Position numbers and translations under genes: made by a program. A stretch of DNA of 64,000 nt from Daldinia sp. FL1419 (taxonomy: Eukaryota; Ascomycota; Sordariomycetes; Xylariales; Hypoxylaceae), in assembly GCA_025201765.1 (NCBI GenBank), contig MU623421.1, positions 62,001-126,000 of the forward strand. The letters run 5' to 3'. A model generated the notes under the pieces. The model was not told the DNA's origin. It did no database searches and saw only the letters and a program-made list of their open reading frames with translations. The stretch's first letter is position 1. Each line of letters opens with the position of its first letter. Positions 44,811-55,848 of the stretch are shown piece by piece.

Positions 44811-47548
44811 ATGCATCGATCTAGGATATCCCAAGTGGCATTTGCTGCGGGATGGCTGGCCGTATCTATTCGTGGCCAGCTCTCAGGATGGATAGAAAAT
44901 CAGCAGAACGCAACCATGTGCAGCTGGGACAAGTTTCGAAGTAAGACTCCACATATACTATGATTTATCTTAATACTTGTTAGGTAATTGACATTTTGAA
45001 TAGCTACTGTAATCAATGATACAGTTTATATAGATGGCGGTTATCTATTTTGGGTCGCAGGTCTAACAGACGGATCGACTTCGACGCCGCAGCCAGAACG
45101 TGAGGCATACATCACTATATATATGATGCCTGATTACATCTTGTTCTAACTATTCGTCCTCAGGTAACCCGCCCAGCATATTCTATACATTGAACTTCGG
45201 TACACCTTTCAACACGAGCACCAACTTCTCAGAAATTCTTACCCGGAACACTATATCAAACAATTTAGCTCCTAATAATTATGATGGGGCGTTACTAGGC
45301 AACGACCATGAGTTCTTCGCCTATGGTGGCGTCGTAAGGCTGGATGATAGTGAATCTCCGCTCACTCCTAACGCGGTAGTCGAATTTGTGGCGTCAATAT
45401 ACGGAGCCGATAAACCCGGTTTGAGGATGGGACCCCATTTAGATAGCATCACCGGCAACATAAGTCGATACATTACAAACGGAGGTGCAGTCAGTGCTCC
45501 ATCCGAGAATAAAGCATGGTACTTTGGAGGATATCGCTCAGAATCTTGGGGTCCAATTTACGAAGCTTCCCCCGATGATAACACTACGGCGTCTAATACT
45601 TCAGATTATCTCATCACGGTGGACCTGGCTACGCAGCAAGAAGAAACTTGGAAGAACGAGACACTCGGGTCTACCCCAAGTCGTGCGGACCCCTCTGTAG
45701 TATGGGTTCCCGTTGGTGAGCAGGGTATTCTAGTAGTATTGGGTGGCGTTACATATCCCAGCTACTTAAATTTCAACGACAAGTCCACAAACGAGGCGCA
45801 AAGTGTAAGTGCTCCCGGTTAGTGTTGTAGAGTCATCGTCGTTAACTTGCCAGCAGAAGAAGGACAGTCCAGGCTTCATGAGAAACATTGACATCTATGA
45901 TGTTGCAAGCGGAAAGTGGTACCAACAAACCGCTGAGAGTAGCCCTCCCCAGCTTGCCAGGGGCTGCGCAGTAGTTGCCCCTGCGCAAGACTACTCAAGC
46001 TTCAATATCTACTATTACGGGGGCTATGATGGGCTTGACGATACTGCAGACTTTAATGACAATGTGTGGATTCTGTCGCTGCCGTCGTTCATGTGGATGC
46101 AAATAACTCCTGGCAACGCTGAACAGCATGGTCAAGCCGGTCATTCGTGCGTTATGCCGTACCCAGATCAGATGATAGTCATCGGGGGACGCCGAGCAAA
46201 TAAGGGCTCTAGCTTATGTCTCTCTGGTGAGAACCCAGGAATACTCCAAGCTTATAATCTCACAGAAGGTCGCTGGATGGATTCATACGATCCAAATAGT
46301 TGGAACTACTACGGGGTTCCTGAAATGATTTCCAATATGATAGGGGGCAACTCCTCTGGCGGCGCGACAGTAACTATGCCCAGTCCTTCTGGATGGACCG
46401 ATCCCGAACTTGGCAAGGTTTTCGATACGCCATATCCTACGTCGAAATTGGTTAAAGACTACCCTTATAGCTCTGTGGGTGCTGGTAATGATACCAGGGG
46501 AGTGTCCAAAGGCGACAATGGAGGAGGTGGTGGTACACCTTCTTGGGTAGCGCCTGTGCTGGGTGTAGTCCTTGGTCTCATATTTGTAACGTTAGTAGTT
46601 GTTGGTATTTTCCTATATAGAAGACGATGGGTTATGCGTAAGAACAAGAACAGCAATGGCAGCGAGCCTTCAACCGAAGAAAACAGGATCATATCCTGGA
46701 TGCGAGGCACGGACGGAAAGGCGCAAACGGAGACTCCCGACAATGGTACCACGCAGTGCGAAGAGTTGGAGAGTCGAAGTTTCACACCGGCGCAATCACC
46801 ACCCCATCGAGAAATGACAACTATCAATGAGATGGCGGATACACAACTTTATGCAGAGCTTGGAGGTATATATTGCAACTCTCACGATAACTAATCCACG
46901 ATCCGCCGGCTAATTACATTCACAGATACTTCACCACGAGCCGAATTGGATGTCCCCAATATAGAGAAATCGCCTCTTGCCTCAAATCCGCAAACCCCTC
47001 ACACCCCTCGTCCCGTCTTTACACCGACGAGCCAAGCCGGCCTTGATTTGATCCACGAGCTCCCCTCTCCGCCGCCCAGCTACACGGCCCAACGACCCGA
47101 CTCTCCACCCCTAGGCAATACCGATGCCCGGTTTGACTCTATCGCCAATGCCATTACCACTGACATCCCTACCAATATGACCGCGAGCGCCGATGCTCCT
47201 ACAGGCCGAAAGGCAGTTGTCAGCGGCTTGAGTAGTATCAGCGATCGTGACATATCTCATCTACGGCAAATTAGCAACACAACAACGGATAGTCAGGTCA
47301 CAGCGACGGCGCCAGCACCAGCACCAACTTCATCCGAGAATATCACCGGATCGCCCCCGGAAGCAAGCCCTCCGGTACCTGTTAGCCCGCCAAGTGTCGC
47401 AGGAGTAGATGGGCCCCATGAAGCCGCGGACTACACAAGCGTCCCTCAACCTATGGGGAATCTAGGGGCAAATAACACGGGGAGTCCTTCACGGCGGAGT
47501 GTGTTCCGCGAGAACGAGGATGACTTGGACGAAAGCGAGAAGAAGTGA
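44811..47548 (+). CDS. Kelch-repeat single-pass membrane protein
   Basis: Five exons, 44811-44940, 45004-45099, 45164-45804, 45854-46865 and 46926-47548, total 2502 nt (833 aa). The N-terminus MHRSRISQVAFAAGWLAVSI is a signal peptide. The outer part (about 25-540) is a kelch-type propeller: VYIDGGYLFWVAG, WYFGGYRSESWGP, VLGGVTYPSYLN, IYYYGGYDGLDD and MIVIGGRRA carry the paired-Gly strands. Near residue 585 is one membrane segment, VLGVVLGLIFVTLVVVGIFL, followed by basic RRRWVMRKN. The cytosolic tail is Pro/Ser/Thr-rich and contains ISDRDISHLRQISNTT, a string typical of this fungal group. The architecture (secreted kelch, stalk, one TM, disordered tail) suggests a surface sensor or cell-polarity protein; the function is not established. 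The acceptor of exon 4 could also be 3 bp later. Confidence 0.9.
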
Positions 47549-48679
47549 TGATTAGCTTACGTATCACGATGATGAGCGGAGAGGAGGTAAGACACTGAAT
47601 CTACTTCGGGCAATTGTGCCATAATATGCAGCCTAGACGCGCACAACAGGCACAACGTGAAAAAGAAACCCGACGAAGCACGCGTCTAGGCGACCAAAAA
47701 AATAATGTAGAAGGCGGAATATTGTCTTTGGATAGCGCTTAACTCGGCACATTGCTTGATTATAGATACCACAACACGGAAGAACACCCTGGAGGAATAC
47801 GGAATCCGCTGGACTGGGTTAGGGGGCCGGAAGCCCATTTCCCCGTACATAACACACAACTGCTAAATCTCTCTAAATAGGGACTTCAATATAGGACGAC
47901 TGAATACATAGGTGAGAGCAGGTGGAGGGATGAACTAAGTACAGTTTCCGGTGGATATCACGGGATGACGCATGACATGAATTTTATAGTGGTTATAGCA
48001 ACTTACTCTAGTATAGTGGTTGACGGTCTTATCAATCGCTAGTTCGATATTTCTAATGATAAACGTTAATTCGGTTAATACTTCTTTTGCTAAAGATCAC
48101 GATGTTAGAGAATCTTGCTGGATATAACCGCAAAAGGGTTTTTTTTATTTTTTATTTTTATTAATATTCTCATGAGGGCAATGAGCTCGACTCGTAGTAG
48201 ATGGACATACCAAGTACCATACTACCTACCTACCTACTTAGGTATGCAGTCGTAGTTCAACGGAACCCTGGATCATGCGTGCGCATGATCTGGCTGGGTT
48301 TATGACTGAGGGTAAGTACCTAGCTAGGCTTGGAGGCATTTCCGCATCGTACGATGGTGCTTTGCCTGAACCTCCCTTTCACAAGCTCACACAGCGACTG
48401 CTTTCAGCTCATTCATTAACATTAAAAAGTGCGCATGGCCCAATGTAAGGTATCCATGACATATGTGGCTCCCAAATGGACCAGATACGAATCGCAAGTC
48501 AAACAACCAAGGATCGCGGACTTTATCGCATCCTTGGTCCTATCGCGACAAAGGCGTACTCGAATTAGGCTCTTTGCCTTCTCGAATAGCTTATCACCGA
48601 GTACGACACAATGACCCGAACACTAAAACCGACTGCTTTGTGCTTGCTTAATATTGCGAAAAGCGTCTCCAATGATTGT
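47549..48679. other. Convergent spacer with palindrome
   Basis: Between the stops of the kelch gene (+) and EAF7 (-). Contains a T-rich run at 48138-48160, ACCTACCT patches at 48222-48244, and the palindrome at 48271-48290. Two short frames at 48429-48651 lie just downstream of the EAF7 stop and have no recognisable content. Confidence 0.45.
48264..48300. repeat. Extended palindrome between convergent genes
   Basis: The core GATCATGCG-TG-CGCATGATC (48271-48290) is two perfect 9-bp arms around two bases. Outer AACCC (48264-48268) and GGGTT (48296-48300) add a second paired block separated by short mismatches. It sits about 390 bp upstream of the EAF7 stop coordinate, in the kelch/EAF7 convergent spacer. 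Confidence 0.65.
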
Positions 48680-49777
48680 TCAGCCCTTCTTTCGTCCGGG
48701 CTTCCCTCGACCTCGTCCACGGGCAGCCCGACCTCTGGTGGCAGCACCTCCCCGGCCTGATCTGGTAGCTGGGGCGGCATCTTCTTCTTTCTCACTTTCC
48801 TCCTCCTCATCGTCTTCCTCGCTCTCATCCTCGCCTTCCTCATCGTCTTCCTCGCCTTCTTCCTCGACGTCTGGTTCTACACTCTCTGCCTTGGCCTTGG
48901 CGGCGGCTCGCTTCTGGCTCCTCGCACCTCTCGCCGTCGGCCTCCCCGCAGGACTACTAGGGAACGGCGTCTCTTGATCGGTGTCGTCAATGGTACTAGA
49001 TCTTCGTGTCTTCGTCGTGGTACTACCAGCGACACTCGCCGCGTCGGCCGCGGTTTCATGACCACCCCCTCTAGTGCTACCGCGCTTGCGCTTCCTGCCG
49101 CTAACTGTGTGCTTCTCGTGAACTTCTGTATCTACATCCGAGGGACCGGACTCTTCGCCAGGTCCGGCTGCGGCGCGGGCCCACATGAGGTCATGGAATT
49201 CGTCAGCAGGTAGGTCGAAATAGTTGTACTTTTGTTCGGCGGGTTCCTCGTCTTGTCCTTCGCCCTCGCCCTTAACGTAGTCGAAAGAGTTGTCGCGCTC
49301 GTCTATGGCATCCATGTTATAGAAAAGTCGTAGCTTGTCCCATATGCATGGTATGCGCGTGTGCGTCTCAACGTCCGGATCGAATCCATGATTGCGAAGG
49401 TGCTCTGAAATAGAGATCATGCGGAAGTGTTTGTGTATTCCTATAGATGAACAAGGCGCAATGTTAGAAGAATAGGCATTGGCAATTGCGGCGCGTACAG
49501 CGTTACAAAAGCGAGGTGACGTACCCGATGGCTTCCAATGAATAACTGCTTTAAAAAGAGAAGACTCCTGATCATCGGTCCAGAGATTATTGAGGATTTC
49601 AGATGCCGGAGGCAAACTAGGCTTGGAAGTAGTAGGAGTATCAGCAGCGCGAGGAGTATCTGCAGCTTGTGGTGTGTCTACATCCATAGCATCGTCATCT
49701 CGCGCGGGAGTTGACGATGCTTTTGGCGTTGACACTTCTGCCAAGCCGCTGGCCTTGGACTTTCTTTTCGGTGGCAT
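48680..49777 (-). CDS. EAF7: Chromatin modification protein Eaf7 (NuA4 subunit)
   Basis: Subunit of the NuA4 histone acetyltransferase complex (with Eaf3/5), MRGBP-like; nuclear. Two exons, 49525-49777 and 48680-49440, total 1014 nt (337 aa). The CT20 domain spans about residues 65-150: LWTDDQESSLFKAVIHWKPS, joined to GIHKHFRMISISEHLRNHGF, then HTRIPCIWDKLRLFYNMDAI and DERDNSF. The 84-nt intron (49441-49524) is a multiple of three and has no stop, so an unspliced 365-aa reading exists, but it inserts 28 residues inside the CT20 core and is not expected to be functional. The tail after about 210 is disordered: basic KRKRGS, long Glu/Asp runs, and an RGRGRG-type end ending GKPGRKKG, fitting histone or nucleic-acid contacts. 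Its promoter faces the gamma-tubulin complex gene. Confidence 0.9.
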   Translation of the reverse strand: MPPKRKSKASGLAEVSTPKASSTPARDDDAMDVDTPQAADTPRAADTPTTSKPSLPPASEILNNLWTDDQESSLFKAVIHWKPSGTSPRFCNAVRAAIANAYSSNIAPCSSIGIHKHFRMISISEHLRNHGFDPDVETHTRIPCIWDKLRLFYNMDAIDERDNSFDYVKGEGEGQDEEPAEQKYNYFDLPADEFHDLMWARAAAGPGEESGPSDVDTEVHEKHTVSGRKRKRGSTRGGGHETAADAASVAGSTTTKTRRSSTIDDTDQETPFPSSPAGRPTARGARSQKRAAAKAKAESVEPDVEEEGEEDDEEGEDESEEDDEEEESEKEEDAAPATRSGRGGAATRGRAARGRGRGKPGRKKG

Positions 49778-50428
49778 CTTAGTCCTCCCAGGAACAATTG
49801 ATTATACAGTGTAATACTTTCCTAACGTATAGAGCTTCTAAAGAGCGGGCATAGAATTACATCATGAAGCGAATATGTAAAATATGAAAAGTTATTGGAA
49901 CGCTGCGATAATTGTTAAGATACGAATTAGAAAAGAGCTTAACTAAGGTACCTATGTATAGTTAGAGCTCAACCTCGAGAGAGCTTTCCGTAAACTAGGG
50001 TCCGAGCTGTACTGTGGGCAGGTGCCTGGCAGCCCTGGGTACAAAAGTTTCGTACTTGTAAACTTGTACCTAACAGGTCCACAGCTGGAGGTGTCCATCC
50101 ATGCGAGCTATGTAGGTAGGTACCTATGTAGGTACTTGGGTGATCTGTGGCTTAATAGATCGCGGGGCAGGCGCATTTGTCAGGCCTGTTAACTAGGGCA
50201 GTTATACATAATAATAGTTAGCATTTCGGCTCCAATAACTAAGGCCGCCGCATTTAAGCTTGCGTTTACGCGTTTAATACCAAGTACCTACGCGATACCT
50301 TGATCGTCTTCCAATTATACATAGACATCTTGTAATTTCGGCAGCCGATATCTCTCGCAAAACTCGCACAGAGATATCACCCATTAATCGAATACGCAAA
50401 TGAATTCTATAATTCCTAACCCGATAAA
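49778..50428. promoter_or_regulatory. Divergent promoter, EAF7 and gamma-tubulin complex gene
   Basis: A 651-bp spacer between ATGs of divergently transcribed genes. It holds an AGGT/ACCT patch at 50112-50136. No TATA box is evident, as expected for housekeeping genes. No coding sequence is supported. Confidence 0.45.
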
Positions 50429-53308
50429 ATGGCGGACGAAGACTTTGCCGACGTGTTTGCATTTCCGGATTACAACCTCTCTTCTAAATTGTTAACCCTT
50501 TCATCAGGATCAGATAGTCAATTCTTCAATACCAACCTCCAGGATTCCAATAAGCTAACCGGAGACCATATTACCGTCAAGCCCGCCAACGCAGACGTTG
50601 ATGGGTTCTTCAAGCTACCTGATTCGCTCCAGCCTATAGATCTCAATGAGACCGGCGAGGCGGATCACCAGACTGCCCCTATTCCAGAAACGCTTCATGA
50701 CGTAAATTTACATGATCTCGATGTTTTTGACGACTCGTGTATTTTGAAGCATGAACCCGTGGAAGCCGAATTTGAGTATAAAACATGGGACGGTTTCTTA
50801 TCGCCCGATATTTCTCAACCCGCACCATTATTCATTACCGAAGCCGGGCCGGGGACATACGATGCTGCAATCAGTCGCGCAGAAGACCCCCTTATAATTG
50901 GGGATACCGAGAGTAATATTGTCCAGAGTGGCCCTTATCTTACAGCCTTGCTAGGTCTTGCGTTTGGTAGGGGCTCAGTCTTTTTTACATGGGATGAGAA
51001 CAAAAGTAGTTTCATTCTTAATCTAGACAGCATCAGAATATCAGGATATTCCTTAGAAGTCCTTCGGGATCTTCAGCAGTGCTGTTTAGAATGTGGAAAC
51101 ACAACTCGTTTCCTTTCAACGTACGTACAGGCCATTTATGAGACCCAGCCAGGGGCAATCAGAGTGGCTATTTCGAAAGCCGTGGACATGACCTTGACGA
51201 CAATCCAAAAGGTCCTAGGGGCAAGGGCGAGGCAAATACGGTCTCTCTTACAGCTGAAGTCGCTCGTACATCCTATACAAACAGTATTGACGTATTTCAA
51301 GAATCTGATATTAAAGGTTTCAAAAAGAAGAACTGACGAGCAATCGTTGTCTCTCATTTTCGAGGAAGCTCAACTGCTAGAGCATAGCAATGCCCTCCTT
51401 AGTGAAGTAATGCGTGAAGTACTATCACGCGTTTCCGTTCCTTGGGCTCAGTTCGCAGAGAGGTGGATAGGGGTTCGACCCGAAGGAGGAGTACCGATAA
51501 CTAAAGAAGAGCCAGGAAACAGCTTTATCAAGGTCGAAAATATTCAGCTTGTGGACGATGTTGGTTTTGAGGCAGATGAACCTGATTACGCGCTTGACGA
51601 AGAGCGTATGCCAACATTTATCCCAGCCGACATAGCTTTAGTCTTGTTCGAGACTGGTAAAGCCCTACGGCTTCTTCGCACGCATCACCCGGAACATCCA
51701 ATATGTCAAATGGAATTTATCACTAGAAGCAACCCTCCCCCTCTCCAATGGCACTTCAATTGGAAGTCAATCGAACGTTTTCGAGAAGACGTAGAGAATT
51801 ACGAGAAAAGTCTATCTGAAAGTCTTCAGCATCAACCTATAGAAGGAAGTACCGCATGCCGCCCAACGAGTTTGGGTAATAATATGCCAAACCAAAATTA
51901 CATTCTCCAATTTTTCGGGCATAGTGAGGCTGAACTCGAAGGGCAATTCCTAGCATCTATTGCAGCTCTCGATAAGCCACCGGCTACGCTTTCTGGAGAA
52001 GACAACTTGGCAAAATTACTTAGCGACGACTTATTTAAAGTAGAAGCTATCGTCGAGCAGAGTATTTCCGACTTCTCTCCACATTGGTCATTAATACCAT
52101 ATTATTCCTTTGGGCCGCTTATCGCAGCACAAGCGCGAGTCGTTAATCGCGAATACATGAAATTGCTCTTCAGCGCACACAACCTAAGAGACCATTTATC
52201 CCTACAGAAACAATTCCAGCTACTCGGAAACGGCGTGTTTTGCAGTCGCCTTTCACACGCGCTATTTGACCCTAACCTTGACACTGCCGAACGGCAGGCG
52301 GGTGTTGCTCTTACTGGCGGTACAATGGGACTTCGACTAAGCGGGAGAGATACTTGGCCTCCAGCTAGTTCGGAACTCCGGTTAACTCTAATGGGTGTTC
52401 TGGCAGAAAGCTTTCTGCCCTTGTCACCGCAGGCAGCTTCTTCGATAAATGGGAAATACAGTCTACCTGGTGATATTAGCTTCGGCGTACGAGACCTTTC
52501 AAGCGAAGAAATCGATAAATGCTTAGATCCCAGCTCTCTTGAAGCATTGGATTTCCTTCGGCTCTTATATAAACCCCCCGCCCCCCTTGTACCAGTTTTT
52601 GCTCCGGTTATTTTGCTGAAGTACGACAAAATTTTCAGGTTGATGCTTAAAGTGCTTCGAATGCTCTATGTTGTCGAGCAACTCTTCCGAGATACCCTTG
52701 CAAGGTCATCTAACTGGCACAATATTAGTAATACTGCGTTGCGGTTTCGCTTCGAAGCACATCATTTTGTTGCAAGCATAAGTGCCTACTTCTTTGATAC
52801 GGGTATCGAGATTCCATGGAAACAATTCGAAATTCGGCTAGCAGATATAGAAAAGAGCCTTTCGAAATACGACCTTGATCCACGGGAGGGACGAATCATT
52901 AGCCCAGACGAGCTACGAGAAGAGCACGAACGGCTATTAGATCATATTATGCACACATTATTGCTTCGGAAGCGACAGCAACCCGTCATGAAATTGCTAG
53001 AGGACATATTCGGGCTCATTCTACAATTTTCTAAAATAGCCCGCTTTGAGGCATCAGGTGGTAAGGAAAGCAGGGCTCGGGACATTTCGCTCAAGACCCT
53101 TTACGGTACCTTTAAGAAAAAGGTAGATATTTTTATAACTGTGTGTCGTGCTCTCCAAGAGAAGGGTGGCCTTAAAGGGAAAATGGCCACGAGAGATATG
53201 TTGACGGAAGACGGAAAACGTATTGAGGACTTGAAAGAGGAGAATACAATTGATAAACTCTTGATGAAGCTTGAGATGTCAGGCTATTACGGTCAACCGA
53301 GGAATTGA
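50429..53308 (+). CDS. Gamma-tubulin complex component (GCP5/GCP6 type)
   Basis: A 959-aa intronless protein of the Spc97/Spc98 (GCP) family, which builds the gamma-tubulin ring complex at spindle pole bodies. The N-terminal 200 residues are acidic and poorly conserved. The GRIP1-type region begins near 165 (SGPYLTALLGLAFGRGSVFF), and the C-terminal GRIP2-type region carries LLGNGVFCSRLSHALFDPNL, LSSEEIDKCLDPSSLEALDF, LRLLYKPPAPLVPVFAP, YDKIFRLMLKVLRMLYVVEQ, LRFRFEAHHFVASISAYFFD and LREEHERLLDHIMHTLLLRK. The long extra N-terminus and the FCSRLSHALFD string favour GCP6 (Alp16-like) over GCP2/3; GCP5 remains possible. It is the largest single exon in the window, unusual next to its intron-rich neighbours but normal for the family in filamentous fungi (my recollection, not checked). 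Confidence 0.82.
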   Translation: MADEDFADVFAFPDYNLSSKLLTLSSGSDSQFFNTNLQDSNKLTGDHITVKPANADVDGFFKLPDSLQPIDLNETGEADHQTAPIPETLHDVNLHDLDVFDDSCILKHEPVEAEFEYKTWDGFLSPDISQPAPLFITEAGPGTYDAAISRAEDPLIIGDTESNIVQSGPYLTALLGLAFGRGSVFFTWDENKSSFILNLDSIRISGYSLEVLRDLQQCCLECGNTTRFLSTYVQAIYETQPGAIRVAISKAVDMTLTTIQKVLGARARQIRSLLQLKSLVHPIQTVLTYFKNLILKVSKRRTDEQSLSLIFEEAQLLEHSNALLSEVMREVLSRVSVPWAQFAERWIGVRPEGGVPITKEEPGNSFIKVENIQLVDDVGFEADEPDYALDEERMPTFIPADIALVLFETGKALRLLRTHHPEHPICQMEFITRSNPPPLQWHFNWKSIERFREDVENYEKSLSESLQHQPIEGSTACRPTSLGNNMPNQNYILQFFGHSEAELEGQFLASIAALDKPPATLSGEDNLAKLLSDDLFKVEAIVEQSISDFSPHWSLIPYYSFGPLIAAQARVVNREYMKLLFSAHNLRDHLSLQKQFQLLGNGVFCSRLSHALFDPNLDTAERQAGVALTGGTMGLRLSGRDTWPPASSELRLTLMGVLAESFLPLSPQAASSINGKYSLPGDISFGVRDLSSEEIDKCLDPSSLEALDFLRLLYKPPAPLVPVFAPVILLKYDKIFRLMLKVLRMLYVVEQLFRDTLARSSNWHNISNTALRFRFEAHHFVASISAYFFDTGIEIPWKQFEIRLADIEKSLSKYDLDPREGRIISPDELREEHERLLDHIMHTLLLRKRQQPVMKLLEDIFGLILQFSKIARFEASGGKESRARDISLKTLYGTFKKKVDIFITVCRALQEKGGLKGKMATRDMLTEDGKRIEDLKEENTIDKLLMKLEMSGYYGQPRN

Positions 53309-53730
53309 AGAACTGAGGAACTAATTAGATAAAAAACATGAGATACCCTGATGAATACGAAATTTCTATAATGATTGTGGTTTTAAATATCCATACCTAT
53401 CGTTTGGCCCCCTTTTCGGCCCCCTTTTCGACCCCTTGAGGTTCCTAGGAGGTACCTGGGTACCTAGGCAGGTAGGTATGGACATAGGTAAAAAAAAAAA
53501 AAAAAAAAAAAAAGGCCCAGAGTCCATGCTCGACAAAGATGTACCATAGTAGTAACCCCGCATCGCGTTGAACGCGACCACAAACCCCACTACCCAAATC
53601 GGCAAGTACATGGTAAATTGTTTCCATCCTTCAGCGCATCGCGGTTTGAGGTACAACTCCAAAGTACCTCTTGATTTCTTACCTTTATCCACCTCACTTC
53701 TTATTCTCACATGTTACCAAAATCAACAAC
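53309..53730. promoter_or_regulatory. Spacer between the GCP gene and ASK1
   Basis: A 422-bp tandem-gene spacer. It holds a repeated CCCCCTTTTCG motif at 53408-53437, an AGGT palindrome patch at 53446-53480 and the A24 run at 53490-53513. It should contain the GCP-gene poly(A) site and the ASK1 promoter. The frames of 60-114 codons here are shadows of these low-complexity tracts. Confidence 0.45.
53490..53513. repeat. A24 homopolymer
   Basis: Twenty-four consecutive A, about 217 bp upstream of the ASK1 ATG. The longest homopolymer in the window and likely length-variable between isolates or reads. It could be a poly(dA:dT) nucleosome-excluding element of the ASK1 promoter. Confidence 0.7.
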
Positions 53731-55201
53731 ATGTCTCGACCCGGGCCATCAGCGGCAAGGAATTTAACCTTGACGGAGGAGTTGGAGAAACTAGAGCAGT
53801 CAATTACCCTCACACTCCAAGAAATTGACCACAACTTCAGCAAAGCCCACCGCATCGTCACGACCAGCATACTGCCTCTAGTAGAACAATACGGCGAGCA
53901 TTCGAAAGCTGTTTGGGAAGCCTCCAAGGTAGATACAATTCCCAATATAGCCCGCGACATGAGCGTTTGAGTACTAATTCGTGACCTCCTTATTACTTAG
54001 TTCTGGAAACAATTCTTCGAAGCATCCGCCAATGTATCTCTTTCCGGCTACGAAGAATTAGCCGGCGACGGCGAGACCACCACAGCTGAGGAAACGACTT
54101 TGGAGGACACAACGCCCGATTATCACAATACTACTGCCGAGGAAGATCTTACTGTCGAGCAATCAAGCTACGCAGACCAGCTTCAAGGACAGCACGACAT
54201 GCCCGAAGACTCCATTCTCGACCACGCCGAGATAACGGGAAGCACGCCACGAGCACCGTCCGCCAAATCAATACCGTATGCGAAGAAACCGCAAATTGCC
54301 AACTACGAATCACCCTACGAGAAACTCCGGCGTGAGCTCAAAGGCGATAATACTATCTTTAAGGACGATTTATTTGCCGATGATGACGACACCTTGGAAC
54401 TGCCATCCCACGCCGATACGAGTAAATCAAAATTACCGGATATGTCCATGACGCCGCGTTCTTCATCCTTACTAGAGGAGCCAGGGCCCCAATCTGCGAC
54501 CGGCAAGCACAAGGACCCGTTGCTGCACCGTGTCCTCGACAAGAATTACCGACTGCAGGCTACTCCACACAAGACCGCCGCTTTACCGCAACAACAGCGC
54601 AACTTACGCGGCAGATCCCCTGCCAAGCCCGGCGAGGGAGAGGAAGACCGGACGCGTAGGGCACTATGGACCGAGAGCCCGATGAGCTCGCCCGAAATGG
54701 CGGTGCCGAAGCTGCGAAGCGACCTGTACATGTCGCCCATACGTCTAGCACGCGGTCGACCAGCTATAAGCGATACCCCACGAACGCCAGGTGTTAGCGT
54801 ACAGACGCCCGGTACAGCAAGGAAGACGAGAGATATATTCGCAGAGGCTAGAGAAAGGGAGCTCAGCAAGGGAAAAGCTAAGAAAGAGCTGGATGAGATC
54901 GATTGGGATAGTGATGATGACGACGATTTTGGGGGAATGAGCCCGCCGAAAACGATTCAGTTTGCGCTGCCGCCGAGCAAGCTCATGCAGACACCTGGTC
55001 AGTCCGTTACATTTCATATACTCTGTTTTAGAGAAGTTTATCCAAGAGCGAGGAATGCTAACTGAATCCAAAGCACGAGAGGCAAGCAAGCGAATTGTCG
55101 ACGACATTTTAATCACGGCTGGCGCTGCGCCGGAGGACTCATCTGAGTACAGCCCGACGATGGTCAAGATGAACCAAGATATCTTAGACGATACATTCTA
55201 G
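53731..55201 (+). CDS. ASK1: DASH complex subunit Ask1
   Basis: Kinetochore DASH/Dam1 complex subunit that couples kinetochores to spindle microtubules; fungus-specific. Three exons, 53731-53928, 54001-54997 and 55074-55201, total 1323 nt (440 aa). The conserved domain is at 12-90: LTEELEKLEQSITLTLQEID, HNFSKAHRIVTTSILPLVEQ, YGEHSKAVWEASK joined to FWKQFFEASANVSLSGYEEL. The centre is disordered, with several TPR/SP sites (GSTPRAPSAK, SPMSSPEMAV, TPRTPGVSVQTPG) suited to cyclin-dependent kinase control, as known for yeast Ask1 (inference for this one). A motif near 115 of the second part, NYESPYEKLRRELKG, is typical of fungal Ask1. The last splice gives LMQTPAREASKRIVDDILIT, and the C-terminus ends MNQDILDDTF. 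The ATG was chosen at the first Met of the conserved domain. Confidence 0.93.
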
Positions 55202-55508
55202 GTACACTAGGGGGGGAATGTTGTCGGCAGCATAGCTTCACGAGACGAGGCTAGTTCAAATAACGATATTATGTTATTATAATCATGAGTAGGCGGCTAG
55301 AGAAAAAAAGAAGATACCCCTTTATTTATTACTTGCTACTCCTCCCAACCTGCGCCATCGCCCGCCATAAGTGTACTAAAGTATTTCCTCCCATCATAGG
55401 AAATGTTCGCCATGTTTATCGTCAATCTATTTTAGAGAAGTAAGGTTCTCCAAACAAGAGCAATATCTAAACCGTCCCCTTGGAGGTAACCAATGTAGCA
55501 AGGAGAAA
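55202..55508. other. Convergent spacer, ASK1 and small gene
   Basis: 307 bp between two stop codons facing each other. Contains a G-rich run at 55211-55218 and AT-rich tracts that may hold the two poly(A) sites. No gene. Confidence 0.45.
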
Positions 55509-55739
55509 TTAGAAGTTCATCCTAATCTGATTCCGCTGCGCGATCCGGTTGAGCTCGGCCTGAGTAGGACTAGAGCTAGGGCTAGAATCATCGGGCTTGC
55601 TTGACTTTCCCGAAGTGTGCTTCTTGAGGAAGGCTTTGGCACTGCCGAACGAACTCGTTGAGAATATAGAAGCTGAGTCGGAAGGTGTTGATTGGCCTTT
55701 CTCGGCATCAAGGATGGATTTGTCTTGAGGTTGGCTCAT
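55509..55739 (-). CDS. Small Ser/Lys-rich protein of unknown function
   Basis: A 76-aa frame, intronless, beginning MSQPQDKSILDAEKGQSTPS and ending TQAELNRIAQRNQIRMNF. It is rich in Ser, Lys and Pro, has no signal peptide or membrane segment, and is probably disordered except for a short amphipathic C-terminal helix (AELNRIAQRNQI). I do not recognise a family. I keep it because a canonical TATAAATA lies 110 bp upstream, C-rich STRE-like sites (CCCCC) lie further upstream near 56006-56020 on the minus strand, and codon use is normal. The setting resembles small stress- or conidiation-induced fungal genes (inference). It is convergent with ASK1. Confidence 0.55.
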   Translation of the reverse strand: MSQPQDKSILDAEKGQSTPSDSASIFSTSSFGSAKAFLKKHTSGKSSKPDDSSPSSSPTQAELNRIAQRNQIRMNF

Positions 55740-55848
55740 GTTGATTTGTTGTAGGTAGATAGTTTTACTGATATGTTTGGTGGCGATTGTGATAGCGACG
55801 GGTTTACGCGAAGCAGACGATCGTAGCTTGAGCGAGGGTGCTTTCGTC

